DNA of 64,000 bases from Setophaga petechia (taxonomy: Eukaryota; Chordata; Aves; Passeriformes; Parulidae): positions 10,412,501-10,476,500 of the forward strand of contig JANCRA010000019.1 of the NCBI GenBank assembly GCA_024362935.1, read 5' to 3'. Below the pieces are notes generated by a model that had not been told where the DNA came from, ran no database searches, and saw only the letters and a program-made list of their open reading frames with translations. Below are positions 9,811-23,400 of the stretch, piece after piece (position 1 is the first letter of the stretch; every line of letters starts with the position of its first letter). A program made the position numbers and the translations under genes.

Positions 9811-12800
9811 CCCTAACTTGTGGGGAAATGCCTGGAGCCTATGGTGTACCTTCCAGAGCATGGCTCTGGTAGGCTCATGGGCCTCCACAGTTCAACCCAT
9901 TTTTCAGAAGGGTGGTGTATATTTTTATGAATATTTTAGAAACTGGACAGCACCTTACTGCTCACTGTCCTATCCATGTCCAAGACCCTCCCAAATTCGG
10001 AAATGAGCATGAGTGCCTTGGCACAGCAGCCCAGGTAGGTAGGAATGCTATTCAAGTGTTTGGTAGGGATACTATTCCTTTTCTTATTTGGTTGGAAGGA
10101 CAATGCCAGGACAGAGCCTCTCGACTCCCTGACACTGGGGCCTTCAAAGATATAGATTGCAACCTCCAACATTCCTCATACATTGCCATTTTAATAAGGA
10201 GCTCAGGCAAGTTGATGCTGCTGGCTTGGGCAGGGGCTGGGTGCTTTTGACTCACCTGGAAGAACAACAGGCTCTGCCAGTGTTGCAAGAGTATCAGGTG
10301 TCAAACCCTGACCACATGTGCCACTGCAGATGTGGGAGGGAAATGAGGGACACAGGAAGCAAGAAAGGCCTACACATTTAGCACAGTTGAGAGCAGGTGC
10401 TCATATTATCATTCTTTAACAAACTCATTTTTCAAAGCTTCACCTCTGTTTCCATGTCTGTACCTTTGTATCTGTCCCATGAGCTAGCCCATGCTGATGA
10501 TGGCTGTTGGCCTCTTATAGGCTGGGTGCTTCTCAGGGCCTGCCCAGAGACCCTGTGTACTTCTAGAGAGCTGTGCAGAAAGGGCTTTTTGTCTGTGTGG
10601 AGGGTTACACCTGCTACTGAAGGCTAAAGAATAAATAAGTCATCTTCATCATAATATTATCCCATGCAGCTTGCTGATCTTGCAGAGCTGCAGCCGTGGT
10701 TGAACACACAATCGAAAGGAGGGGTTTTTTTTTTTAGAATTTGGTCCATGAGAGCCTGCCAGTGGGTGGAGGATCCTATTTAATGATTAAGTCTGCTCCA
10801 GTGACTGGCCTCCAGCTGGCAGACACAGCAATAACCCCTACAGTTGTGTTTCTGCTTGTTCTGTGATAACGTAAAACAAAGGTCTCCTCTAGGGGGAAGT
10901 TTTCTGTCGCTTTCTGAATTAAATTTATTTTAGACTCCTCGTACACATTGGTTCTTGACTTTCAGCTCCTTCCTGTTGCTAGATTTCTTTGTGCTGGCAA
11001 GCCTCATGTTCCCCTGTGACTTCTTTTGTCATGGCAGAGTGAACTCTTTCTCACAGGCTCACACAGACTGTTCATAGCCATATTTTCATTTTGCTTCTTT
11101 GTGAGTCAGAACTCCCTACAGCTCTACTTCTTGTTCTTTTTTCCTTCTTCTTTCCCTTCTTTCTCCTGACATTGATTACCTTTGCATGAGCATGCATTTC
11201 TAACTAGTTTATCACATATGTATAGCTACTGACTAAAATTTTCATAATTTCATAAATACAAATATTACTTTTTCTCTGCTAAGTAAAAAAAAAGTTCAAT
11301 TCATTATTTAAATGAATAGAACTGGAATGACAGGCAAATTTGTATACAAATACATGATATTCAATTTTTATTGTTACCTGTATTTATCAGTTAATATTAT
11401 TTTATTTAGCATTTGTCTATGTTGACAAGTAGTTTCAGACACCCACAAATCTTAGAGCTGCAAAAAATTTCATATCTAGGAAATTATGCATTTCTTTTCT
11501 TGTAAAATTATAGAAAAAAGACTTTTTATAGTGTAAGTTATTTTCACATAGATTTCACATTAGAGTTTTGTGGGAGATTTTCTGAAATTTATTTTTATTG
11601 CATTTTGCTAAACTGGAACTTTAGTTTCTACCAGATTCAGGTTGTTCAGGAAGTGCTTGGGATTGTGATTGCATATGACTGCTTGTCTCAGCTTGAAAAA
11701 TAAATCTTTAATTAATGCATTGACTGCCTAACCATAAAATTCCTTTTCTTATGGTGGGCAATGTTAAACTGCTTTCCTTTTCATTAAAGAGTAAGTTCCC
11801 TCTTCACACTAAGAAAGGCCGTCATGCTGGCTGTATAGTGACACTGTAATTTTTGTAAATGGAAGAGAGAGAAGGCATAAACAAATACCCTATTCTTCCT
11901 GTTTTAACTACAACATTCAGGTAAAATAGGCTTAAGTCTCATGTGTCCTACCTGAAGAAGGGTTCTTGCCTTCATCCCATAGGATATGAAATGGCCCATG
12001 CTTAGTCATTGGTGTGCACTTCTTCCTTCTTTGTTTTCTGGTTTATCCCATCTTTCTTCAGAAGGGAGCACTCATAAATAGTCTGATTTTGGCCCAAGAG
12101 TTTTAAAAGCTTTCCTGATTTTATAGGTTTAACTCTCTGAGCTCAGGTAGGGAAGACCTGTGCTGACCTGATAGCTTAACCACCAGCCCTGCAGGAAGCA
12201 GGTTGTGGCTGGACATTCTCGTGAATCCTACGTAGCAATGTGGCAATGAAATTGCCATTTCCTAAATCACCAGCTTGAAAATCTCAAGGGACACCCAGAG
12301 ACTGGGAGACAGGTTTTTGTCTGAGAAGAGAGCAGGTCATTACAGTTTCAAATGCTCTGAGTAATAACCTGTAATGGGTGACATGCAGGAAATATTACAG
12401 GAGGAAGTGTGGGATGTATAAAAAACAGTGTCAGTGGGATTTTGGAAAGAAATGTAAGAATATGCAAGCTAAATATGAGAAGAGCAAATGGCCTTATAGG
12501 GAGTCATGAGACTCTGACTGTGTGACACCGGAATGCCTGACACAGAGACACGTCCAGCTCTCAAAATAAGTGAAATTGCCCCCTTATATCCCCATTAAAG
12601 CACAGGAATTGCAATATTCTTGTATGAGTGTACAAACTCCTGTATACATGGACACATGCAGAACCTATCAATTTTCTGTCCAATTTCACTGTTTGTGACT
12701 TTTCTTCTACTAAGACAAGATAGTATAGGAAAAGAGACTGTTTTGCCTGTCTGCCACTTTAAAAAATATTTGGAGAATTTTAAAGAAAACAAATCTATCA

Positions 12801-14142
12801 AATGTTTGTAAACATATAACTTACTTTCTCTTTTAGTCTCAAAAAATAGTTTTATCATGCTGCAAACATTTCTTGTACCATGACGAAAGACAATTTTTTT
12901 CATTCATGAAAGCCTCAAATTTATTAATTTCCAATTATATTTTTTAATTACAACTCTTTTTAGTGACAGTTTTTAAAAATAGATATGAAGCTTTCCTAGT
13001 TCACACTAGAAGTTTTACTTATTGTATTCTAGGAAATATGTATGGGAAGATACTTGAATAAAATTGCCATGGTAAATTTAGGCGTTGTATTAAATAAAAC
13101 CATATAGTTGAGCTGTAATTATTATAATAGTATAGCAAATATAGAGAGAATAACTTGCAGCTATTATTCAATATGATTACTGTAGTCTTACTATTATTAG
13201 GACTGATTTACTATAGTTTTAATAAACTAAGAATAATTATAGTGGTTTCGGTATAATAACTATAGATCAGTTGCGTTTTTAGGCTGAGATTTGGAGCTTT
13301 ATTATTCAGTAATATTTCTTGAGATGAAAATTTGAAGAGAAAAACTATTAAAAATAAAACTTAAAAGGTGGTTTAAAATAAGTTTTTACTCTTTACTGTA
13401 TTGTATAGTTAAATAGAGCAAGAACAAAATTAATTTTATTTCCAATAAAAATGAAATAGATCTCTTGATTTCTTTTTCTTTTGAAAATGTAGGAGCAAAG
13501 ATCTCTTTCCTGTTTAAAAGTTAATTGAGTTTGCCTTCCCATCCTCTTATGGATACTAAATTCTCAAAATTTTATAAAGAACATGCATAGTACATAATTT
13601 ATTCTTCTTATTTTTCCATGAAGAGTTCACTAGCTCAAATGGAAGCTTCTTGGGAAAGCAGTTTACTTTCCAACTTGTTTGAAAAATGCTGTGTGTATTT
13701 GTAGCTCCTTCTAAGCAGCTTATCATTCATAGGTCAGACGTTCACCCTCCTGTTGGGTCTTTGCCTTGTGGTCCACTTCCAAGGGCAGCACCAGATAATG
13801 CCATATGGAGTTTTCCTCGTGTCATTCCATAAACATGGTGACAGAAATGGATAGCCTGATATTCTTACTGGGCTGGGTCCTTTGTCCTCATGTTAGGTTG
13901 CTACTACTCAGCCAGTGCTTCAGACCTGCCTTTTCCCAATAACAGTGAGAAGGGACCATCCTATCTCTGAATAGTTACCTTTAGATCAGAGGTTACATAG
14001 GGTCAGAGCTAGAGGAAGAACCCCTCTGCAGAATTCCAAATGTGGGTCCCTGTTTGCTTTGTTCCAAAATCTACATTTACCTGGGGATCAGCAACACAGT
14101 TAGGGAGTTTAGGCTCAATATAGAATTAAGATGGCCTAGTTT
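9811..14142. other. Unique sequence, GC-richer at first, then AT-rich
   Basis: About 9811-10620 is GC-richer than its surroundings and holds overlapping open frames on both strands (up to 112 codons at 9912-10250). None resembles a retroviral or host protein that I recognise. It could be flank or unrecognised repeat next to the LTR-like block. A T-run sits at about 10724-10734. From about 10.6 kb onward I see only AT-rich unique DNA; 13.0-13.5 kb is especially AT-rich. Confidence 0.5.
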
Positions 14143-14190
14143 GCAGCAACTTAGCATTAGCACTAGCCTGCTCTAGTGCTAAGTTGCTGC
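14143..14190. repeat. Inverted repeat forming a near-perfect hairpin
   Basis: The right arm (14173-14190, 18 bases) is the exact reverse complement of the left arm (14143-14166), except that the left arm carries one extra TTAGCA, a tandem copy of the adjacent TTAGCA. The loop is six bases (CCTGCT). The stem would have 18 base pairs with one 6-base bulge. No poly-T terminator or promoter element is evident beside it, so I describe it only as a structure. Confidence 0.9.
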
Positions 14191-17100
14191 ATAGCATTAT
14201 TCCTTTGAATTTCCTCTACTTCCCAGGCTTTATCTTTAAAAGCAATCCAGATCTCAACCTCACAAGTAGCTGTTTCTCCCTTTGTAAGTTCTTAAAGGAA
14301 AATTCTGGTACTAAAATAAATAATCTCTTCATAAATGGCTAGAATTTTTTATTAAGTGTTTGTATTAATTCAATATGCCAGTCCTACCTGTGAATAAAAA
14401 AAAGAGAAATGAAATTTTAATGAATGCCACAAAAGGCTACCAAGACGACTTCCTAGAGCTTGGCATTACCCTATCATGCTCACTGTTGCAATTTTCACAT
14501 ATCTGTTGTGTTATCATTGACACTTTCCTCACAATCACATGTCAACAATTAATTAACATGACAATTAGCAAAAAGACAGAGAGTAAAGGCCTGCAACTAC
14601 TGGTTATTTCAAGACCACATGAAGTTTCCAAACACTAGGTAATAGTTGCAAGCATTATCAATGGCCATCTTCTTGTATTTCTGTATTTGAATGCACACAG
14701 CTCAAACTATCAAAGCAGTTTCAGCTGCAGAACATTTTGCTCAGTGCAGTGGTTGGCAGCCTGTACATTCAGTGCAAACATCCCCAAAGCTGACACCCTT
14801 TCCGTGTGAGGGGTTGCGTGGGCAGGTGTGAATTTGTGTGTGTCCGACTCAATTGTGATTTCTTCAAATACAAAGTAAAATATGGAAAAAAATTCTAGGG
14901 CTCTTGTCTTTCTGAAAACCTCACCAGACTTCAATAAAGACTTTACTTTGTGGCTGGGAAGGTGTGCTTCTGTAGTGGTTACCTCATGTCCAGGGGACAC
15001 ATTCTCCAGATACTTTCATGTATAAATTTATTCACCCTAGAAAGGAATTTTCCTAGAAATTAATGCTTAGCTTAGGAACAGACCTGGTCCCAGCACACAA
15101 TTTCTGTTTTCCTGAGCAGCAGGTGGTAGCATTACACATCTGGGCAATGGTCCTTTTACACAACAAATGGAGTTTCACCTAGGTTTAGTGACTTGTCTTG
15201 GCTACCTCAATAGCTAAAGGAAAAAGTAGGTACCTCCAAAGCATGATTCATCTTACTGCTCTTGGAAGCAAATCGTAGGATGCACAGACTGATGTGTAGT
15301 GGAATTGATCCAGGCCAAGGAGAGTAAGATAAAGGAAATCAAATTAGCACCAAATAAATAAAAGAAATTAAACCAATTACAAGCACTATGGTAATGATGA
15401 AGCTTTTTAATTATTCATTTCACCACATATTTTGCATCTTATATAGATCAGGCAAAGACACTGTTGAACCTAGCATCTATCTGCAGATCTTGGCTGGTGT
15501 GCTCTGAGACCCTTTGAAAGGGAATTAAAACAGTTAAATACTTCTTTGAATTCTTGCTTTGGACGCATATACTACATACCTCTATATTTAATATTTAATT
15601 CAACATACAGAACAACACAAACTGAAGTATCTTTACTGTTCTTGTACCTCAGCTAAGAAGAGTCATCAGCTAATGTTAAACTTTAAATCTCATCTTTGTC
15701 AACAGTGTTTCAGAGAAGGAGAAAATAATGAAATTTACCGTGTAAATTCTTCAAAGCTACCTTTCCAAATCACTTCAGCCAAAGAACAGCTGCACGGTCC
15801 AGGAATCTGTCTGAAAACTGAAATGGTCATAAACAGAACAAAAGAGAAATTTAAATGAAAGGGGGGAGGAAGAGATTAATAAAGCCAAAGAAAAATGTTG
15901 GAATAGGCAGGAGATTATAGGGTTTTTAATTGTACTTTTTTCCTTCTCTGCTCAACCAGATCATACTGATAGAGAAGATTTAACCTTAGAAGTATGAAAT
16001 TCAAGTATTAATTCTATTTGAAAGTTTGAAATTCATATCTTCTTGAGGTTTACATATCTCTGTTTAATAAAGAACAAAGTTTGAGCATACAATATCTGTC
16101 TGGAAAAGGAGAACCTGAATTGGCCTTTTGGGAAATGACATCATTCACTTCGCTGATTGTTATGCCAATTCTGTTTCAAAGTACTAAGTCCCTGAGTACT
16201 CAGAGACCAACACAAAACTATTAAATTGAAATAACTCTTACTTCAGAACCTTTTAAGTTCAGCTAGTTTATTCATTCTGGATTTAACATAGAGGGTTTTG
16301 CTCACACTAAGTTTATGGAAATATTGTGTTCTTGCTGAATAGAAAGCAATGGTTATTGAAATTTTATCAACCTTCTACTGTTGCACAAATAGACTTTAAT
16401 AATTTAATTTCTCTTTTCTAAAGAGACAGCCTATTTTGGAATGTGAGCTGGTTTTCATTTTGATTATCTATTTCTACAACAATACAAGTCCATGATCAAA
16501 CTGGAATCCTACTTGCCAACATATTTAGTTAAAATTGTTAAGTTAGTTTAAATGTGACCATTTTATGTAAAGGTAATGCATGCAAATGCAAAGTCAAGTT
16601 TGTCTTGTAGGTTCATTTTTATTCATGACTATATGCAGGAAAGAAAAAACAGCCAAAACACCACATAGTTCAAAAAGAATTTGTAGCGTCAACAAAATGC
16701 TTTCACCTTATATATATTCTGTATAAGTCAGATTTTAATACAACTTTAATTTTTAATGTGTTTTTCAACATATGCCTGCACCTTTCCTGATGAAATCAAG
16801 CAAAAGAATTATTTCTTTCTTTGTAGATGAATAATTTTTGTTCACTAATAAGTGCACCACTTACTAATTGAATTTTCTTGCTAAATTTGTGTTAACATTT
16901 TGAACTTAGGAACACACAGAGGTGGTATAAGGAAAAAAGAAAGACATAAGATTGAAAACTAAGGAGACAAAGTACCAGGAAAATAATTCGGAAACATTTG
17001 GCAGAGTAAAAGCACCTTCTTTATTTATTCCTACTGCATCCTCGGACATAGAACAGGGAAAATATTCCTTGTTGAAAAACAGAATTATTCCAGAAAGGAA

Positions 17101-17453
17101 ACATCTACAATCATAAACAGTTTCTTCTTTGGCTATGAAAAAGTTACAAATTCTTGAATGTGAGCTAACTGATTGTATCAGAAAGAATAAAACTAAGGAT
17201 GAAAGCTGTGAGATCATATCTCTGGCATGTAAGAATGGATGAAATAATTAGGATGCCCTTAGGAATAGAAATGGTCAGAACAAATTAAAACAGGATCTGA
17301 AGCTGAATTCAGAGAAAAGGAAAAAAATCCAAAGCTATTGCAGAGCCTCACTAAATTGTTTGGAGGTGACCATTAAGTTTCACTGGAGATCTGTGTGAGA
17401 GAAAGATGTTATTTTTCAAAAAAATTTGAGTTATTCTTAATTAGCACACTAAT

Positions 17454-17513
17454 CACACCCCACCCCACCCTCCCAAAAAAAAACCCCAAAATCCAAACCC
17501 TTCCCCCAAAAAA
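17454..17513. repeat. G-free C/A-rich low-complexity tract
   Basis: Runs of CACCCC, CCAAAA and CCCCC occur with no G on the plus strand until GCAG at 17514. It is strongly strand-asymmetric low-complexity DNA. Confidence 0.8.
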
Positions 17514-18451
17514 TGCAGTAAGGCAGTAAGTAATGCAGAAGACAGAACCTAGAAATTTGGAGTTCTGTACAATAAATTTGTATCAAATAGTTATACAGGT
17601 AAAGAAAAAATATCTAGGTTTGTAATAAAAAGGTTTTAATTGCTTTTGTTTTTAAATAAGGAAGGTAACTTTTAAAGAAATACAGTGTACTTCTTACAAA
17701 GTGTAGAATATTTTATATGGAATGGTAACACAGAGCAAGAGAGATGGTATGGCCTGTGAATGGTGGGCTCATACAGGTTGAGCAAACAGAGAGATGCATT
17801 CATTCAGGAGAAAGCTTAAAGCCAAGACCCAATTTATAAGCCTCAGCTTCAGAGGTAACACAGAGACATGTTCTTAAGAAAGCTGCATCCCAGAACTGTG
17901 AGGAACATGAAAATAAGGGGTTTCTAAAGAGATGAAGGCTTTATCACAGTAGAGGTGTAGGTGTTACGAGCAGAGTTTCAGAAACAAAGAACTTTTTTCA
18001 GAAGCACATTTGAATAAGCTTTTTCTGAGTAGCTGAAATAAAACAACAAACAAACAAAAGGATATGACAGAAGCCACAAAAATATTACACTAGGGATAAA
18101 TATGACTTAACTTATCGATGGAAGATTAACTGGCAGTAAAATGTGACTATATCTCATTTGTAAGTCTTTTTTTCTTTTTGTTTGCAGTGGGTGGATCGTA
18201 GCTAGAAACAGTACTTTTATTCTTAGGATCAGTTTTTAAACAAGGCTATATGAGCTTTTAAATTTATCTTCACCATTGCCTGAAATTTCATCTTTAAGCT
18301 GAAGCAAGTCATACAGGTCATCAGCCTCTACCATCCAAATCAATGCAAAAATTCCTGTGTGCTTACATGGTAACAGCTTGTTTTCATATGTGAGCAAATC
18401 AATACCTTTACCAAATGTTACCTTCATACAAGGAAGCTGCTGTATAACATG

Positions 18452-18511
18452 AATTATACAAAAACCAGTTATCTTTCAGTACAAAATTATACAAAACCAG
18501 TTATCTTTCAG
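18452..18511 (+). repeat. Tandem duplication, 33-bp period
   Basis: The copies at 18452-18479 and 18485-18511 match except for one A more or less in an A-run (AAAAA against AAAA). Both end in TTATCTTTCAG. The five bases between the copies complete the 33-bp period. Confidence 0.9.
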
Positions 18512-19682
18512 GACATATTTCAGTCTCCCAGTTGTGAAGCTCTGCAATTTGCTGGCTCACTTTGCACAAAGCAGTTTACACCTGCAGTTGTAAGACCCTG
18601 CCATGATACAACAGAGTTGAGCCTTGTGTTTGAAAGTGTCAAGGCATCTCTGCTCCTTTTCCCTGTGAAGCTGGAGTCACAGTTTAGTGTGCAATAAGTA
18701 TTCCCTGCAGTATCCTTCCATATGAAAAGAACAACAGAGTCTGACTTTGTGGCTCAAGAAGAATAAAACTCCAGCTAATTCAGTAGTTCACATGCTTTAT
18801 TTTGTCCTATGCTTCCAACATGTAATTAACTCAGACAACAGAAAATTTCAATACAACAAGCCCAATCAACACAAGCTATTTACAGCAACACCACAAGGAA
18901 ATTCTGCTGAGGTTGGATCCCATGAACTGACATTCCAGTAGAAGCGGCTTTCACTCATGAATTCTCTTCATGAGATAAGGAGATACCAGGCAAAGAACAC
19001 AATCCATTGCAGATGCTGTGTGTATGCTCTTTTCTTTTTGACTTCTTCCTTTTCAGAGAAATAGAGATCTTTTCCTAATTATATCCCCTTTTCAGAACAC
19101 TATTAGAAAATTTAAAGACTGCTCTGTAAAGTGGGTTTTTTGGGGGGAAGAAGGCAGAGACTTTTTGCATGCCCTGAGGACTTAGGATGAAATACTGAAC
19201 GCTTTGTCTCAGGGAAGTAATAACGAAAATTTCTCACCAGAGAAGGCTATTTAGTAACTCATGTAAAATACGCTCATATTTTCATTTTAACACATTTTAA
19301 CACAGACAAATTTTTACCCTTTGTAATTGGCACTAATGAGAAGACATCCCACATGTGAGAGGGCCAGGCCTGAATGTATGCAGAAGCAGAGCTGCTCTGC
19401 TGTCATTCCCTTTTCTTAGACTCTTGCTTAGCTCAAATAGTCTTTTACTGGAACTTGGCACGTGGGGTTGCCTGTCCTGCCAGACTCTTCCCCATGTGCA
19501 ATTGTATGAACAACTCTAAATGTGAGTTAACTAAGAGCAGGCACTGTAAAAATTTAAAGGTAAGTGGGCAAGTAGTTCTCATGTAAAGCAAATTAATTAA
19601 GCACATTAGTAAAAATAATTAAGAAAGCTAATGAGACAATGATAAATTAAGCATTTTAAGAATAATGGTTTGGAGAGGGGGG

Positions 19683-20490
19683 CAGAAAAGTGCCATCTGA
19701 AATCCAACAAAAGCAAGTGGAGGGTCCTGCACCTGGGGAGCAACAGTAGCATGCACCAGCGCAGGCTGGGGACCGACCAGCTGGAAAACAGCTCTGCAGA
19801 GAAGGACCTGGGAGTCCTGGTGGACAACATCTGTCCATGAGCCAGCAGTGTGTCCCTGTGGCCAAGAGAATCAGTGGTATCCTGAGGTGCATTGGGAAGA
19901 GCATTGCCAGTGGGTTGATGATTATCTTGTCCCTCTCCTCAGCCCTGGTGAGGTCACATCAGTGTGCAGCTCTGGGCTCTGCAGTGGAGCTCTCCAGCAG
20001 AGACCTGGAGCTCTCCAGCAGAGACACCTGGAGCTCCTGGAGCAGGTCTGGCAGAGAGCTACAAAGCTGATCAAGGGACTGGAGCATCTCTCTTATGACA
20101 AAAGGCTGAGGGGGTTGGGCCTGTTCAGCCTCAAGAAGAGACAACTGAGAAGGGACAACTGTGAATACACATTAATGTGTATATATATCTCAAGAGGATG
20201 GATCCAGGCTCTCTTCAGTAGTGTCAAGCAATAGGACAAGAGGCAAGGGGCAGAAACCAACACATGGAAAGTTCCAGTGAACATGAGGAAGAATTTCTTT
20301 ACTGTGTGGCTGACTGCAGTGGAACAGATTGCCCAGAGAGGTTGTGGAGTCTTCCTCTCTACAGATATTAAAGAACCATCTGGATGCAGTCCTGTGCCAT
20401 GTGCTCTGGAATGACCCTGCCTGAGCAGGGAGGTTGAACCAGATGACCCACTGTGGTCCCTTCCAAACTTTAGCCATTCTGTGATTCTGT
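19683..20490 (+). mobile_element. CR1 LINE fragment, 5'-truncated
   Basis: This is the 3' part of a chicken-repeat-1 non-LTR retrotransposon in sense orientation. It begins in the C-terminal third of the ORF2 (endonuclease/reverse transcriptase) coding region and continues through the 3' UTR to the CR1 terminus CCATTCTGTGATTCTGT at 20474-20490. 5' truncation and the short octamer tail without poly-A are hallmarks of CR1. No second CR1 adjoins it. Insertion was probably old, since the coding part is broken by frameshifts, stops and a small internal tandem duplication. Confidence 0.93.
19700..20420 (+). pseudogene. CR1 ORF2 C-terminal remnant (reverse transcriptase tail), broken
   Basis: The intact parent protein copies CR1 RNA at the target site. 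Only its C-terminal region remains here. From 19837 one frame reads [16 protein letters not shown] and SSALVRSH, the usual CR1 ORF2 order downstream of the catalytic core. The frame then changes in the 21-bp tandem duplication at 19986-20027, and a second frame continues with [22 protein letters not shown] and [11 protein letters not shown] up to about 20150. A deletion near 20165-20190 joins text that normally lies farther apart, and stops follow. The catalytic YADD-type motif lies upstream of the truncation and is absent. It has no coding capacity today. Confidence 0.85.
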
Positions 20491-23400
20491 AAATACATAA
20501 CAAAAATAAAATCAGAATATAATGAAAACACAAAGGAGCAATTTTTTTGACATTGAACAGGACATTTTTGACACCTGACATTTTAATAGTTGCAATGAAG
20601 GGTTACTAAAAATTAAATATTTCTCAAGAACCCACTTCTAAATCAAATCTACTATATTCTGTGGAAACCAAAGCACTATAATTTTTCTTTATGCAACAGA
20701 GTAAACAATAAGACATGGAATCCACATAAGAAAATTGGTAATGGCTTTAATAAAACCTACTTAATAAATTCATTTTATCTGAATAGAAGTATTTGAATTA
20801 ATGGTTTGGGATACATGCTGAAAGAGAAGTCCTTACAGGCTTGATTTTCAACGTTAAAGAAACCAAAAGACCAAAAGGTTCATGCTAACAAGATCAGTCT
20901 TATTCCAGAAGCTGTAAAATTAGTTTACGCTTGTTGTGTAGCACTTTTAAGTCTTACAGAGTTTTGATAAATGACAATTGTGCCTAAAGGAGGAAAGTCT
21001 AACAAACTGAAAAATACTTGAGTGGAGGAGGAGGTAAGTGGTAATGAGTACAGCAAAAGTCAGAGTACAAGAATAATTATCATTACTGTAGTCCAGAGTA
21101 AGAAATTATTTGCAGCATGAATTGGAAACCAGTTCGGTTATCTGACTAACATCTTGTGTGATTCTACTAAAACCCAATCCTGTTAAGAACAACATTAAAA
21201 AAATATATAAAAATATAAAAGGTGTAACCAAAAGAGGAAAAATATTTTAAAGTATTAAGAAACTGATTCTGTGTAGTACAAATTAGTTGGCACTCTCATT
21301 CAGAATGTGTTGGAAAACACAAAGTTGAAAAAGAAAAAAAATGGAAATATGTAAGTGATTTCAGTGCAATTGCTAATTGGCTAGAAAGGCAAAAATTGAG
21401 AAAAACTCAACTGCTGGACCCAAAGTGCAGCAGCCCTGCCTGTTTATGAAGCACTTTGAAGGTCTTCTATTGTGTTTCATGATTTTGAACTAGACCTGTG
21501 TCCAGACAAGCTACTTTTAAGCTACTTTTTTTTTTAATCTGGAATTAAGAATTTGAAGCATTTGGCTTCCATAATTGCATCAAGTTTTGAATTGTTCTTT
21601 ACTCAAAAAAAAAAAAAAAAGTTAAGCAAAAGATTTTCATCTGAGCTTTCCTAAGATTTAAGATCTTTCTCCTATTGTTTGAAACTGGATTTAAGCACAG
21701 TATTAATCTCTTACAGTGGGCCAAATAGGATTTTTTTATGGCAGTAATTTTTATTAAGTATGCATGAGGATCTCTGTGAAAAAACATTGCACTCATTTTA
21801 TAACTAAGACCAGGAACAACAATTTTCAAAACCAGCAACCAGAACTAGAGATCCACCATAAGGCATCAGCACTGCAAATTATGTTTTCAGTAGCAGGCAG
21901 ACTCCAGAAATAGCTGAGGTACTCCTAGCCAGACACTGACAGTCGGATGCATGGACACGTCTGCAGATCTGCTGTTCTGTGTAACTTTTTAATCTGACTC
22001 TCTTTGCTAAGTTATCAAAGCAGTGAGCATTCAGCAGAACTTTCTGAGCCTGATAAGAACACAATGCACTTTTGTGCATAAAGTCACTTGTTTAGAGATT
22101 TGCAGCAGGATTCAAAGTGTATGCCCTTGGCTAAAAAGTCTGTCTCTTGCTCTGCATATGCTCACTGTCTGGTTCATCTCTGCCCCATTTCTGCTGCTGC
22201 CTTTAGGTGTTAAAGTACTATTATAGTTATTTCTTGCTTTCCATCCCTTTGTTTTCTGCTCCTGCCCTTTTCTTTTGCCATATAGATCCCCATGTCTCCT
22301 TTGTTTAGAAAATCAAGTAGCCACTTAAGTTCAGCAGCGCTTCACGCTTTAGTGAGTTTTTCAAAGAAGAATAATTCCTGATGGGAATTTTCTTACTAAA
22401 GCTTTTGTTTTCAGCCTTCTTGGTACCTAATGGTGTGATTAAGAATTCCTAATTTTGTTCTTTCTTAGTGCAATTAGTTTACACTCTTTTGTCTGGTAAT
22501 TTTATTTTCTGTCTTGTTGCAGTCCAATTTTGCTCTACAGTATTTGTGCATATTGTGGGATACCCAGACTTCAGATTCATCCCCTCTTTCCTGGGAGACT
22601 GTGCCTGGTGTGATGCCATAGTCTCAGCATCTGGCACTGTCTTATGGAGTTGTGATTTTAGCTTTGATTTGTAACATGTTTATCTGGGAATGCATCTCTA
22701 CATCTTGGTTGAACTCATCGTTGTGCCTGAACATTGAATTCATGGCTAAAAAAATTATTATTTTCCAGCAATTTATAAATCTCTATTGTGTCAGGATGCC
22801 TCAGTTTCTTACTGATTAGAAGATAACTCTTTCCTTTTGTTGTTTGTTAAAAACTCACAATTTTGCTCTTACCATCAACAAATTGTGTTTGCCATCTATT
22901 AGTCCTGGCACTTAAAAGTTCTCCATCTTCCTGTCCTAGACTGCAGTACTTCTCATTATTTGCTCATTTTCTCAAATCAATATAATCTTCAAATATTGAA
23001 GGGGGAGAACATGGAAAGTGCTAGCTAGCTTTTGTTTGTGTTTTTAAAGAGAAACAGGAAGATTTGTCAGTATAGCTGTGCAAAAATATAATGAAAGAGC
23101 AATCAAAGTACAGATAATGGCCTCCTTCTGGCCACATATGCACCCATGCTGCACAAAATATATGTTTCAGGGCACAGTGGGGTGCAGTCTCAATATCTGA
23201 CTCAATGCCCAGGGGCAATAAGTGCATTCTACATGATTCAGAGGCATATTTTACCAGCCTGTAGAGTTCCTATGATAATACAGGTCCAGATAACATCAAA
23301 GTGATTTATGGGTTTCATGTAACAAACCCATGACATTCCCATGGGACAGTGCACACAAAGCCTGATTCTCATTTGATGCCACTCAGTAGGGCTCCCATGA

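Larger units (their letters stand above)
14191..19682. other. Unique AT-rich non-coding sequence
   Basis: No gene or recognisable mobile element. It contains an octamer-type ATGCAAAT at 16580-16587 within a repeat-free stretch, a G-free C/A-rich tract at 17454-17513 and a short tandem duplication at 18452-18511. The open frame at 16906-17217 (minus, 103 codons) begins with a hydrophobic stretch but resembles no family I know. Confidence 0.55.

Noticed and set aside
9912..10250. Open frame of 112 codons on the plus strand beside the LTR-like block.
   Set aside because: Several frames overlap on both strands, no retroviral motif or host family is recognisable, and the local GC content explains the length.
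20093..20581. Open frame of 162 codons on the minus strand.
   Set aside because: It is antisense to the CR1 at 19683-20490 and is explained by that element.
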